Source: Hyphomonadaceae bacterium UBA7672 (GTDB lineage Bacteria; Pseudomonadota; Alphaproteobacteria; Caulobacterales; Hyphomonadaceae). From it: a stretch of 64,000 nt of DNA. The stretch is taken from the NCBI GenBank assembly GCA_002483135.1, contig DLHI01000024.1, positions 124,001 to 188,000 on the forward strand. Direction: 5' to 3'. The notes beneath the pieces were generated by a model, which saw nothing but the letters and a program-made list of their open reading frames with translations, made no database searches and was not told the DNA's origin. Shown here in pieces: positions 41,263 to 49,743 of this stretch. Numbering within the stretch: the stretch's first letter is position 1; each line of letters starts with the position of its first letter. The position numbers and the translations under genes were made by a program.

Positions 41263-42846
41263 ATGGCGTTTCTATCGCCAGGCAAGATCACGACCATGGA
41301 CGAGGCCCGGAAGCACCGGACCTACGCCCTCTGGATCCTGATCATCGTCTACATCTTCAATTTCATCGACCGGCAGATCGTCAACATCCTGCAGGAAGAC
41401 ATCAAGCACGAGCTGAACCTGCAGGACTGGCAGCTCGGCATGATGACGGGCCTCACCTTCGCTGTCGTCTATTGCACGGCCGGCATCCCCGTCGCCCGCC
41501 TCGCGGACTCCAGCAGCCGCAAGGGCGTCATGGTGGTCTCGCTCGCCATCTGGAGCGCCTTCACCGCCATCTGCGGTCTGGCGACCGACATCAATGTCGG
41601 CGGCATGACAATCATTTCCGGTTTCGTGTTCCTGCTGGTCGCCCGCATGGGCGTCGGCCTCGGCGAAGCCGGCGGCAGTCCGCCAGCCCACGCCATGATT
41701 TCGGATCTCTACGAGAAAGAGAAACGCGGCCGCGCGCTCGCGCTCTACTCGGCCGGCCTCTATGCCGGCACGCTGCTCGGCTACTATCTCGGCGGCTGGT
41801 TGAGCGAGGCGCTGAACTGGCGCCAGGCGTTCTTCGTGGTCGGCATCCCCGGCATCATCTTCGCCATCATCGCATGGACGACCGTGAAGGAACCGGTGCG
41901 CGGTCTGTCCGGCGCCACCGCGTCGGTCGACAAGCCCACCTTCATGACGTCGTTCCGCAAGCTCTGGTCGCTGAAGGCATTTCCCTATTACGCCATCGCC
42001 ACCGGCGCCGGCACCTTCATCACCTACGGCCTCGGCAACTGGATGCCGTCCTTCATGCCGCGCACCTACGGCATCGTCGATCCCGCCAGCGCCGGCGAGA
42101 CGGTGAAGTATATCGGTCAGTGGGGCATGCCCGATCTGCAGAACATGCTCGGCCTCTGCCAGGCCACCGTCGTCGACGGCGTCAAGACGCTCGCCGCTGA
42201 CTGCTACGACATGAACAAGACCGAGATCGGCCTGTTCTATGGCACCTGCTCGGGCGTCGGCGGCATGATCGGCACCATCGCGGGCGGCTATTTCGCCGAC
42301 CGCCTCGGCGCCAAGGATCGCCGTTGGTTCCTCTGGGTTCCGATGTGGGGCAAGTTCCTCGGCGCGCCGCTTTTCATCGCAGCCATGCTGGCGCCGACCG
42401 TCGAATGGTCGCTGCTCCTCTACTTCCCGGGCATCACGCTGGCCGCGATGTATCTCGGGCCGTCACTGGCGATCACCCACCACCTCGTGCCCGCCTCGAT
42501 GCGCGCCATGTCGTCCGCCGTGCTGTTCTTCATCCTGAACATCCTCGGACTCGGCACCGGTCCGTTCGTCGTCGGCCTGCTGTCGGACTGGATCGGCGGC
42601 AACGCGCAATCCCTGTCCGAAGCGCACAGCTTCCTCGGCAACAGCGTGGAGGAAGTGAAGCAGATGTCGCTCAAATGGGCGATGATCATCGCGGTCATCC
42701 TCATGACGCCGCTGTCCATCCTCTGGCACATCGGCGCGACGAAACTGCCCAAGGGCGAACTTGACGACGAGGGCGGCGCCGTCGCCGAAGCCCTCACCGA
42801 AGGCGACCCGAAGGGCCACACGCAGACCACGGGTCCGTCGTCGTAG
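41263..42846 (+). CDS. MFS transporter, spinster-like
   Basis: The protein has 527 residues, with GGGAGGG upstream of the ATG. Twelve membrane helices are expected; features include NFIDRQIVNILQEDIKHEL in the first helix and loop, GIPVARLADSSSRKGVMV (the MFS motif A), GVGLGEAGGSPPAHAMISDLY and GTLLGYYLGGWLSEALNWRQAFF. These patterns are of the spinster-like group, common in Hyphomonadaceae and Sphingomonadaceae. A long extra loop (about 265-325) contains three cysteines. The substrate is unknown. It ends at a strong bidirectional terminator. Confidence 0.92.
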   Translation: MAFLSPGKITTMDEARKHRTYALWILIIVYIFNFIDRQIVNILQEDIKHELNLQDWQLGMMTGLTFAVVYCTAGIPVARLADSSSRKGVMVVSLAIWSAFTAICGLATDINVGGMTIISGFVFLLVARMGVGLGEAGGSPPAHAMISDLYEKEKRGRALALYSAGLYAGTLLGYYLGGWLSEALNWRQAFFVVGIPGIIFAIIAWTTVKEPVRGLSGATASVDKPTFMTSFRKLWSLKAFPYYAIATGAGTFITYGLGNWMPSFMPRTYGIVDPASAGETVKYIGQWGMPDLQNMLGLCQATVVDGVKTLAADCYDMNKTEIGLFYGTCSGVGGMIGTIAGGYFADRLGAKDRRWFLWVPMWGKFLGAPLFIAAMLAPTVEWSLLLYFPGITLAAMYLGPSLAITHHLVPASMRAMSSAVLFFILNILGLGTGPFVVGLLSDWIGGNAQSLSEAHSFLGNSVEEVKQMSLKWAMIIAVILMTPLSILWHIGATKLPKGELDDEGGAVAEALTEGDPKGHTQTTGPSS

Positions 42847-42867
42847 GTTTGCCAGACACCAAAAAAC

Positions 42868-42903
42868 GAAAGGCCCGCTGGCAGCAGCGGGCCTTTCTGT
42901 TTT
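42868..42903. terminator. Strong bidirectional intrinsic terminator
   Basis: A perfect 13-bp stem, arms at 42868-42880 (gaaaggcccgctg) and 42885-42897, loop gcag. It is followed by tgtttt on the plus strand and by a run of six T on the minus strand (aaaaaa at 42861-42866). It separates the MFS gene from the convergent HIBCH-like gene. Confidence 0.92.
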
Positions 42904-42907
42904 AGCG

Positions 42908-42989
42908 CTCAGTGGGCCTCATGGTGAGCCTCCTCACCCTGAGGAGGCGCCGCAGGCGGCGTCTCGACGGGCGAACCACGAGGCCGTGC
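42908..42989. repeat. Intergenic palindromic repeat
   Basis: A cluster of palindromes: gcctcatggt near its start pairs with accacgaggc near its end with one mismatch. Inside are cctcaccctgagg and gccgcaggcggc. This string resembles dispersed intergenic repeats of Caulobacterales ('cctcaccctgagg...gtctcga'). It lies between the terminator and the HIBCH stop and has no coding capacity. Confidence 0.6.
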
Positions 42990-44021
42990 TCACGGCTCAA
43001 ACGTAAGCTCATCGTCCCCCAGCGGCGCGAACACCTCATCCAGCATCTTGTCGCTGACGGCCGATAGCGTGGCCGGATCCCACTTCGGCGCATTGTCCTT
43101 GTCGATGATCACCGCGCGCACGCCTTCCCGGAAGTCATGGCTGTGAACCTGCCGGCAGCCGATGCGGAACTCCATCCGCATGTTGTCCTCAAACGTCTTC
43201 GCCTGCAGGCCCAGCGCCAGCTGCCGGTGCGCCACCTTCAACGTGCGCGGCGACTTCGTCTTCAGCGTCTTCAGCTGCGCGGCGGCCCACTCGCCCGGCT
43301 CTGCCTCGAGCGCCAGCATCGTCTCCTCGACGGTCGGCTTCCAGAAGCAGCGTTCGATCACTTCAAGATGCTTCTCGAACGATCCCGCCTCGTCCCATTC
43401 CATCGCCTCCAGCATCTCCAGCCCGCCATCGCAGACCTGGCGCTTGAGCGCATCGATAACGCCGCTCTCGACATACTGCGTCGCGATCCCCGCGGCGCAC
43501 ACATCCCCGCCCTTCAGTCGCTCGCCCGTCAGCGCCAGCCACATGCCCAGCGGCGGGCCGAGCCGCGGCAGGAACCAGCCGCCGCCAACATCCGGGAACA
43601 GCCCGATCCCCGTCTCCGGCATCGCAAACAGCGTCCGCTCGCTCGCCACACGGTGCGAGCCATGCACCGATATGCCGACGCCCCCGCCCATCGTCACGCC
43701 GTCCATGAACGCCACATATGGCTTGGGATAATTCTTGATCCGCACATTCAGCCGGTACTCGGCGCGGAAGAACGCCTGCGCCGCGCTTCCGTCCGCAGCT
43801 CCGCTCTCGGCCAGCATGCGGATGTCGCCCCCGGCGCAGAATCCGCGCGTCCCCTCCGCATGATCCACCACCACAAGCTCGACCTCGGCATCGTCCACCC
43901 ACAGCTTCAGCGCCGCGTCGATTGCAAGGCACATCTCCTCGTTCAGCGCATGCAGCGCCTGCGGCCGGTTCAGCGTGATCCGCCCAGCAACGCCCTCGCG
44001 ATGAATGGTGACTTCGACCAT
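42990..44021 (-). CDS. 3-hydroxyisobutyryl-CoA hydrolase / enoyl-CoA hydratase-like enzyme
   Basis: The protein has 343 residues from the ATG at 44021, which has GGAGGG seven bases upstream; an ATG at 44036 would overlap that site. Features are ITLNRPQALHALNEEM, GTRGFCAGGDIRMLAES, FMDGVTMGGGVGISVHGSHRVAS, FAMPETGIGLFPDVGGGWFLPRL and FREGVRAVIIDKDNAPKWDP near the end, as in HIBCH. It releases 3-hydroxyisobutyrate in valine breakdown. The acyl-CoA dehydrogenase at 46605 could serve the same pathway. Confidence 0.9.
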   Translation of the reverse strand: MVEVTIHREGVAGRITLNRPQALHALNEEMCLAIDAALKLWVDDAEVELVVVDHAEGTRGFCAGGDIRMLAESGAADGSAAQAFFRAEYRLNVRIKNYPKPYVAFMDGVTMGGGVGISVHGSHRVASERTLFAMPETGIGLFPDVGGGWFLPRLGPPLGMWLALTGERLKGGDVCAAGIATQYVESGVIDALKRQVCDGGLEMLEAMEWDEAGSFEKHLEVIERCFWKPTVEETMLALEAEPGEWAAAQLKTLKTKSPRTLKVAHRQLALGLQAKTFEDNMRMEFRIGCRQVHSHDFREGVRAVIIDKDNAPKWDPATLSAVSDKMLDEVFAPLGDDELTFEP

Positions 44022-44144
44022 GTCCGGACCCTCCATTTCCTGCGACCTACCATGCCCACAGGTCGAATCCCAACTGTCACGGAATCAGCCGACCTTCCAG
44101 CTCAGTAGCGTCCCTGCAGCCCCCCGCTACAAGGAAGCCTCCGC

Positions 44145-44363
44145 ATGCGCTGGCACACTGTCCGCTTCGATCCGCGCGCCAACCGCGTCGAGATCTATCG
44201 TCACGCCGACGACTTCTGCGATGGCGATCCGCTGATTCTGATTGACGCCGAAGTCGAACGCTTCGGCGACACGCCCGAAGGGGCCGAACGGCTTGCCGCC
44301 TGGCTCGGCCGCATCGTGCTGTCCGACAACCCCGCCGTCAGCAGGGCGCTGGGCATCGCCTGA
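44145..44363 (+). CDS. Small hypothetical protein
   Basis: The protein has 72 residues, with AAGGA upstream of the ATG. The start MRWHTVRFDPRANRVEIYRHADDFCDGDPLI looks like a compact beta-alpha fold; the second half is helical (GAERLAAWLGRIVL). I do not recognise the family. It is divergent from the HIBCH gene. Confidence 0.6.
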   Translation: MRWHTVRFDPRANRVEIYRHADDFCDGDPLILIDAEVERFGDTPEGAERLAAWLGRIVLSDNPAVSRALGIA

Positions 44364-44381
44364 GGCGCCGGAAAAACCGGA

Positions 44382-44615
44382 TCAGCCCGCGCGTCGCTGC
44401 CTGTCGCTTGCGCAGTCGGAACAACAGGGGTCATCCTTGCCCAGCAGCGAGAACGCTGCTTGCTCGCCGGGCCCACGCCGCATCAGGTCGAGCGCAAGAT
44501 TGCGATAGCACGCTGCCTGGCGCAGGTATTCCGCGCGCACATCTTGATCGACTGCAGCCTGCGCCGCCGTCATGCAGTTCTCAGCCTCTAGCAAGCATTC
44601 CATTGCACTGGTCAT
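44382..44615 (-). CDS. Small cysteine-containing helical protein, paralogue A
   Basis: The protein has 77 residues from the ATG at 44615 (a GTG at 44630 is possible). Core: MECLLEAENCMTAAQAAVDQDVRAEYLRQAACYRNLALDLM, with a C-terminal CCSDCASDRQR. The core matches that of the protein at 44698-44898, so they are tandem paralogues. No family is recognised. The CCSDC end could bind a metal. Confidence 0.6.
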   Translation of the reverse strand: MTSAMECLLEAENCMTAAQAAVDQDVRAEYLRQAACYRNLALDLMRRGPGEQAAFSLLGKDDPCCSDCASDRQRRAG

Positions 44616-44697
44616 AGTGTCTTGTGGCACACATGACCAAGGTCGGCTTGGACCTGGATCAAACCGGAAAGCCGGGGTGTCGCACCCGGCGAAAGGT

Positions 44698-44898
44698 TCA
44701 AATGAAGGGATCTTCGTCGTCCGGAGCCGGATACTGCCACAGCATTTCGGCCTGATCCCCGAGAGTCACGCGCAGCGCCTCGTTCCGCCAGACCGCTGAC
44801 ATCCGGATGTATTCAAGCCGGTCATCGAGATTGCGCGAAGCCAGAGCGGCGGCTGCGCAGTTCTCGGCCTTCAACTCGCAATCTAGCATGGTCAGCAT
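44698..44898 (-). CDS. Small helical protein, paralogue B
   Basis: The protein has 66 residues from the ATG at 44898. Core: MLDCELKAENCAAAALASRNLDDRLEYIRMSAVWRNEAL, aligned with paralogue A over about 40 residues (C-x-L-x-AENC, then a helix with R-x-EY-[LI]-R). The C-terminus is different and acidic (YPAPDDEDPFI). Its start is uncertain because no good ribosome site is seen. No known family. Confidence 0.55.
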   Translation of the reverse strand: MLTMLDCELKAENCAAAALASRNLDDRLEYIRMSAVWRNEALRVTLGDQAEMLWQYPAPDDEDPFI

Positions 44899-45020
44899 GT
44901 GGATAACTCGCGCCTCCACAGTCAAACCCGTCACGCTGACTTCTGTTCCGCTGCCGCCCGCCGAAACAGCGCATTCCCCAGCTCGACCGCAACCTGTCCG
45001 CATAGGCACAAGCGCCGACG

Positions 45021-45491
45021 CTAAAGCTTAACAAGATATGAATGCACGCCTTCCAGCACGAGCACCGAGTCCTGATTGTGGATCGTCGCCTTCATGCGCA
45101 CCACACCCGTCGTCCGCTGCCGCTGAAGTTCCGTGATCTCCAGCAACGGATAGAGCGTGTCGCCCGGATAGACCGCCTTCAGGAACTTAGCGCTCACCTC
45201 GACGAACCCGATCAGGTCATTCCCGATCACATGCGGAAACAACCCCGCCCCCGCCGCCGTCAGCGTCAGCAGGTGCAGCCCATGCGCCAACAGGTCTTTA
45301 TGCCCCGCCGCCTCGCAGTAAGGCCGGTCATAATGGATCGGATGATTGTCGCCGGAGAGAAGCTGGAACGCCGAGAAATGCGCATCCGTCAGCGTCCGCG
45401 CCGGACACGGATACCGCTCACCAATTTCGAGCTGATCGAAGCCGCGCTTGGGAACGAGGGGACGGGAGAAGGGATCGAAGGGCTGGGTCAT
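45021..45491 (-). CDS. MaoC-like dehydratase (hot-dog fold)
   Basis: The protein has 156 residues. Hydratase features are the catalytic pair in FQLLSGDNHPIHYDRPYCEAAGHKDLLAHGLH, where D and H of the SGDxHPIH motif act on the enoyl-CoA, and the C-terminal strands VRMKATIHNQDSVLVLEGVHSYLV. It probably hydrates an enoyl-CoA or acts in a related acyl pathway. It is divergent from the ADP-ribosylglycohydrolase gene. Confidence 0.88.
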   Translation of the reverse strand: MTQPFDPFSRPLVPKRGFDQLEIGERYPCPARTLTDAHFSAFQLLSGDNHPIHYDRPYCEAAGHKDLLAHGLHLLTLTAAGAGLFPHVIGNDLIGFVEVSAKFLKAVYPGDTLYPLLEITELQRQRTTGVVRMKATIHNQDSVLVLEGVHSYLVKL

Positions 45492-45580
45492 AGCGACACC
45501 ATCTCACGAACAAAAAAGACCATGCTAGAGTGCTGCACCGGCAAGGCTCCCAATTCATACCCGTCAAGAAGGTCGCAAGC

Positions 45581-46603
45581 ATGGTGTTGAAGCTAGATCG
45601 CTCGCGAGGATGCCTGCTGGGTGGCGCGGTTGGGGATGCACTTGGCTGGCCAATTGAGTTCTGCTCGCTATCCGAAATCGAATTGCGCTATTCGCATGGT
45701 TATCGTGAAGCTGCGTTCAACGGGGCTGTCACCGACGATACGCAGATGGTTCTGTTCACGGCGGAGGGCCTTCTTCGCGCGTACGTGGCCGTTCAGAAGA
45801 GTCCGCTCTGGGCGACCCACGCCGCTTACGCACGATGGTACCGCACGCAGACAGAGCAATACCCTGCGGAATTCGAGCCCAACGATGGATGGTTGCTCCC
45901 GCATCAGGCGCTGTGGGATCGCCGGGCACCGGGAAACACGTGCATGAGCGCGCTTGGCGCTGCGGGATACAATCCTCTGCGCGCCGACAACAACAGCAAG
46001 GGCTGCGGTGGCGTTATGCGAGTCGCGCCGATCGGCCTTACACACACAGAACCGTTTGAGACCGCTGGACGGATTTCCGAACTCACGCACGGACATCCAA
46101 CAAGCAGCGTCGCATCCGGCGCATTTGCACTTCTGATAGCCCATATAGCGCGCGATCAGATGCCGTTGCTTGCCGCTGTGGACGCCGTCATCGGCTATGC
46201 CGCACAGCAGGAGCAAAGTGGAGAAACCGTTGAAGCACTGTCGCTTGCCCGTGATCACGCAACGCTCGGTAGCGGTAGAGGTATTCCTGCCCCACTCGCT
46301 CCTGGCCTGAATGGCGGCGGCTGGATCGCCGAGGAAGCGCTTGCCATAGCGGTCTTCTGCTGCTTGGCGGAACGCGATCCGATTGATGCAATCTATCGCG
46401 CAGTAGAACACGATGGCGATAGCGATAGCACGGGGGCGATAGCCGGCAATATCCTTGGCGCCTTGTTGGGTACGGAGTGGATTCCTGACGAATGGCTGCG
46501 CAAGTTGGAGCTTCGCGAAGTAATCGAGCAAATGGCGGCAGATCTTGTCGCGATAACCGAAGGGCGCGCAACGTCTGATTTGGCGAAACGTTATCCGGCC
46601 TGA
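45581..46603 (+). CDS. ADP-ribosylglycohydrolase family protein
   Basis: The protein has 340 residues from the ATG at 45581 (GAAGG eight bases before it). Family features are CLLGGAVGDALGWPIEF, the metal site T51-D-D-T54 (AVTDDTQM), NNSKGCGGVMRVAPIGL and the second metal site D280-S-D-S (HDGDSDSTGAIAGNILGAL). It removes ADP-ribose from protein, DNA or small molecules with Mg2+ help. No ADP-ribosyltransferase gene is adjacent. Base composition looks less GC-rich and codon use different from neighbours, which suggests recent transfer. Confidence 0.9.
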   Translation: MVLKLDRSRGCLLGGAVGDALGWPIEFCSLSEIELRYSHGYREAAFNGAVTDDTQMVLFTAEGLLRAYVAVQKSPLWATHAAYARWYRTQTEQYPAEFEPNDGWLLPHQALWDRRAPGNTCMSALGAAGYNPLRADNNSKGCGGVMRVAPIGLTHTEPFETAGRISELTHGHPTSSVASGAFALLIAHIARDQMPLLAAVDAVIGYAAQQEQSGETVEALSLARDHATLGSGRGIPAPLAPGLNGGGWIAEEALAIAVFCCLAERDPIDAIYRAVEHDGDSDSTGAIAGNILGALLGTEWIPDEWLRKLELREVIEQMAADLVAITEGRATSDLAKRYPA

Positions 46604-46604
46604 T

Positions 46605-47741
46605 CTACTGCCTCAACATATCCCGCGACACGATCACCCGCATGATCTCGTTCGTGCCTTCCAGAATCTGATGCACCCGCAGATCGCGCACGATCCGCTC
46701 CACGCCATAATCCGCCAGATACCCATAGCCGCCATGAAGCTGCAGCGCGTCATTGGCCACCTTGAAGCCCGTGTCCGTCACGAACCGCTTGGCCATCGCG
46801 CACCAGCGCGTCGCCATCGGCGTCTTCGCGTCCAGCTCCTGCGCCGCGTTGTACAGCATCATGCGCGCCGCCTGCGTTTCGGTCTCCATGTCGGCCAGCT
46901 TGAACTGGCTCGCCTGGAAATCCGCAATCGCCTGGCCGAACTGCTTGCGCTCGCGCGTATAGGCCAGCGCCCGGTTCAGCGCCTCCTGCATCCCGCCCAG
47001 CGAGCACGCCGCGATGTTCAGCCGCCCGCCATCCAGCCCCGCCATCGCAAAGCGGAAGCCGTCACCCTCCGCGCCGATGCGCCGGCTCGCGGGGATGCGC
47101 ACATCCTCGAAGATCACCTGCCGCGTCGGCTGCGAATTCCAGCCCATCTTCTTCTCATTCGCGCCGAAGGAGACGCCCCGGTCCGTCTTCTTCACGATGA
47201 ACGCCGACACGCCCTTCGGCCCGTCCTGCCCCGTGCGGGCCATCACGACATAGATGTCGCTCGTCCCCGCCGCCGAAATGAACTGCTTCGATCCGTTGAG
47301 GACGTAATCGCCCCCATCCTTGACCGCCCGCGTCTTCAGCCCTGCCGCATCCGACCCCGAACCCGGCTCGGTAAGACAGTACGATGAGAGCCACTCCATC
47401 GAAGTCAGGCCCGGCAGCCATTCCTTCCGCATCTCATCGCTTGCGAAACGATCGATCATCCACGAGCACATATTGTGGATCGAAATGTACGCCGCCGTGC
47501 TGATGCAGCCCTGCGACAGTTGCTCGAAAACCAGAACCGCGTCGAAACGCGACAGGGCCGACCCGCCCACATCCTCGTTCACATAAAGTCCGGCAAAGCC
47601 CAGGCCCGCCGCCTCGCGGATCACGTCCACAGGAAAGTGTTTCTTTTCATCCCACTCGGCCGCGAAAGGCCTGAGTTTTTCAGCGGCGAAGTCTGCCGCT
47701 GTCTGTCGAATCAAAATCTGTTCAGAGGTCAGCGCTGTCAT
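46605..47741 (-). CDS. Acyl-CoA dehydrogenase (isobutyryl-CoA dehydrogenase-like)
   Basis: The protein has 378 residues, normal for the family. Features are SYCLTEPGSGSDAAGL (FAD/substrate loop), GSKQFISAAG, the FAD site in AYTRERKQFGQAIADFQ, QLHGGYGYLADYGVERIVRDLRVHQILEGTNEIMR with the catalytic glutamate in EGTNE. It should oxidise an acyl-CoA, donating electrons to ETF. The pattern is like ACAD8 isobutyryl-CoA dehydrogenase, which would fit valine breakdown with the HIBCH-like gene. Its stop is 1 bp from the stop of the convergent ADP-ribosylglycohydrolase. Confidence 0.93.
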   Translation of the reverse strand: MTALTSEQILIRQTAADFAAEKLRPFAAEWDEKKHFPVDVIREAAGLGFAGLYVNEDVGGSALSRFDAVLVFEQLSQGCISTAAYISIHNMCSWMIDRFASDEMRKEWLPGLTSMEWLSSYCLTEPGSGSDAAGLKTRAVKDGGDYVLNGSKQFISAAGTSDIYVVMARTGQDGPKGVSAFIVKKTDRGVSFGANEKKMGWNSQPTRQVIFEDVRIPASRRIGAEGDGFRFAMAGLDGGRLNIAACSLGGMQEALNRALAYTRERKQFGQAIADFQASQFKLADMETETQAARMMLYNAAQELDAKTPMATRWCAMAKRFVTDTGFKVANDALQLHGGYGYLADYGVERIVRDLRVHQILEGTNEIMRVIVSRDMLRQ

Positions 47742-47840
47742 GCGGCCTGTTCCATGTCTGGTTCACAGGCTATTCATAGTCCGCGTTCCATGCGTACTCC
47801 AGTTCTACTCCAAAAAGACCCGCGACAGGCTGGCCTCCCC

Positions 47841-48401
47841 ATGGCGACTTTGATCTCTGAAACCGCGCCCGCGTATCGCGTGCGGCCCGCGCGCGGGAAC
47901 GAGATCGGGGAACTCCAGAACATAGACCTCGCGTCCGCTACGCTTTTCCGCGGCCTCGGACTCATTGATTTCGGCCCCCTGGGCGAGCCGACCCAGCCCA
48001 TCCCGGAGGACCGCCTGCGCCGCGGATTCGGCGACGGGCTCATCTGGGTCGCCGTCGATGACCGTGAAGAACTTGTGGGTTTCGCGCTCTGCTCCGATCG
48101 GGGCGACGATCTCTATCTCGACCAGCTCTCCGTCCTACCCCGCCACGGCCGCCGCGGCGTGGGCTCCCGCCTCGTCCGCCGCTGCCTGCAGGAAGCCGAA
48201 GCCCGCGCCTTCAAGCGGGTCTCCCTGTCCACCTTCCGGAAAGTCCCCTGGAACGGCCCATTCTATCGCAAGCTCGGCTTCCGCGAGGTTCCCGTCTGGC
48301 GGCTGCAGGACTGGCAGGAAGAAATCCGCGAACTCCAGCGCGCGACTATGGACGTCCGCCTCCGTTGCTTCATGCAGCGCAAGGTGAAGCGCGGGCGCTA
48401 G
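47841..48401 (+). CDS. GNAT-family N-acetyltransferase
   Basis: The protein has 186 residues from the ATG at 47841 (an upstream ATG at 47790 is possible). The GNAT fold is seen: AYRVRPARGNEIGELQNID, LIWVAVDDREELVGFALCSD, then motif A LDQLSVLPRHGRRGVGSRLVRRCLQEAEARAF with the acetyl-CoA loop RHGRRGVG, and motif B FYRKLGFREV. The acceptor substrate is unknown. The downstream intergenic region contains palindromic repeats. Confidence 0.88.
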   Translation: MATLISETAPAYRVRPARGNEIGELQNIDLASATLFRGLGLIDFGPLGEPTQPIPEDRLRRGFGDGLIWVAVDDREELVGFALCSDRGDDLYLDQLSVLPRHGRRGVGSRLVRRCLQEAEARAFKRVSLSTFRKVPWNGPFYRKLGFREVPVWRLQDWQEEIRELQRATMDVRLRCFMQRKVKRGR

Positions 48402-48449
48402 GCCCCGCTCTGAAGCGTAATCAGATTGAGTGTAAGCACGGCTCCATCC

Positions 48450-48571
48450 CCGCTCGTCCCGATGAAAATCGGGACCCAGGGCTGACGGCAGGACTTGTTC
48501 CAGCCTGTAGCTTCAAGCCTGCAGGTGTCGCAACACCGTTCCTGGATTCCAACTTTCGTCGGAATGAGCGG
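48450..48571. repeat. REPIN-like pair of inverted palindromic units
   Basis: Two 31-bp units, 48450-48480 and 48541-48571, are imperfect inverted copies of each other 60 bp apart. Each folds on its own: the first has gtcccgat-gaaa-atcgggac (48456-48475), the second ttccaac with gtcggaa around tttc. Differences between the units largely preserve pairing. Outer parts share ccgctc and cctgg. This is like REP doublets. The spacer contains no gene; both flanking genes point towards it. Confidence 0.7.
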
Positions 48572-48606
48572 GACAAGACAAACCACTTCGCCCCAACTCG
48601 TTCAGA

Positions 48607-49701
48607 CTAAAGCAACCCAACGATCCGCCGCGCCGCCGCGTCCTGTGCCGCCTCATCCAGCGAGGCCAGCTCCAGTGTCGCCACCTTCGGCCGCTGATCC
48701 CGCCCGCTGAACCGCGTGTAAGAGGGATCATAGTGCCGCTCCACGACATGCCTGACGAGCTCGGCATACGCTCCCACATCCGCCAGCTCGCGCCACGTCG
48801 CCAGCTGCTTGCGTCCCGGATAAACCTCCAGCCGCGACAACACCTGCTCCAGTAGGCCGCGATCCGCGATCACATCGGGATAGCTGCGCACCAGATACTC
48901 CGCCCGCACCTCGATCGGCGCCGAGAGCACGATACGCGGCGCCCGTTCCATTGCCTGCCACACCGCCGGCGGCAGCGTGCGATTGCCGATCTTGCTCGAC
49001 TCCGCCTCCACCAGAACCGGCCGCGCCGGATCCATCCGCGCAAGCTGATCGAACACGCACGACTCGAACCATTTCTGCGAGGGTTGCGGCGTCCCCGCCA
49101 GCGCCCCGAACAACGACCCCCGATGCCGCGCGATCCCTTCAAGGTCGATCACCTGCGCCCCCATCGCGCCCACGCGATTGAGTATCTCGGTCTTGCCTGT
49201 CCCCGTCCCGCCCTCGAGCAGAACGAATTTCAGCCCCAGCTCATCCTCATACAGCCGCTTCTGCAGCGCGCGGCGATAGGTCTTGTACCCGCCCGCCAGC
49301 ACCATCACCCGCCAGCCCACCTGCGCCAGCACCAGCGCCATGGAGTTCGACCGTTGCCCGCCCCTCCAGCAGTAAACCAGCGGCTTGAAGTTCGGCCCCA
49401 TGTCCGCCAGCGCCGTCTCGAGGTGCCGCCCGATATTCTTCGCCACCAGCGCCGCGCCGATCCGTCGCGCAAGAAACCGCGACTCCTGCACATAGGTCGT
49501 GCCCACAATGGCCCGCTCGTCATTGTCCAGCACAGGCAGATTCACCGCCCCCGGAATGTGATCCTCGGCAAACTCCGCCGGGCTGCGCACATCGATGATC
49601 ATGTCATAGGCGCCGAGCGAAACCGGATCGACCGCCTCCGTGATACCGGGATTGGACATCGCCCGCGCAAACCTCCGGGCCGCACTGTCGGCCCCCGTCA
49701 T
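48607..49701 (-). CDS. mnmH: tRNA 2-selenouridine synthase
   Basis: The protein has 364 residues. A rhodanese domain (about 20-150) with the catalytic cysteine in YCWRGGQRSNS is followed by a P-loop domain with Walker A GGTGTGKTEIL, as in MnmH (SelU, YbbB). It replaces sulfur with selenium in 5-methylaminomethyl-2-thiouridine at the tRNA wobble base, using selenophosphate. The divergent neighbour, 42 bp away, is selD, which makes that donor. An internal ATG at 49659 is an alternative start. Confidence 0.95.
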   Translation of the reverse strand: MTGADSAARRFARAMSNPGITEAVDPVSLGAYDMIIDVRSPAEFAEDHIPGAVNLPVLDNDERAIVGTTYVQESRFLARRIGAALVAKNIGRHLETALADMGPNFKPLVYCWRGGQRSNSMALVLAQVGWRVMVLAGGYKTYRRALQKRLYEDELGLKFVLLEGGTGTGKTEILNRVGAMGAQVIDLEGIARHRGSLFGALAGTPQPSQKWFESCVFDQLARMDPARPVLVEAESSKIGNRTLPPAVWQAMERAPRIVLSAPIEVRAEYLVRSYPDVIADRGLLEQVLSRLEVYPGRKQLATWRELADVGAYAELVRHVVERHYDPSYTRFSGRDQRPKVATLELASLDEAAQDAAARRIVGLL

Positions 49702-49743
49702 GCCCTGCTATCAGACTGCAGCTGCCTCGCAAGGAGCCCGGCC

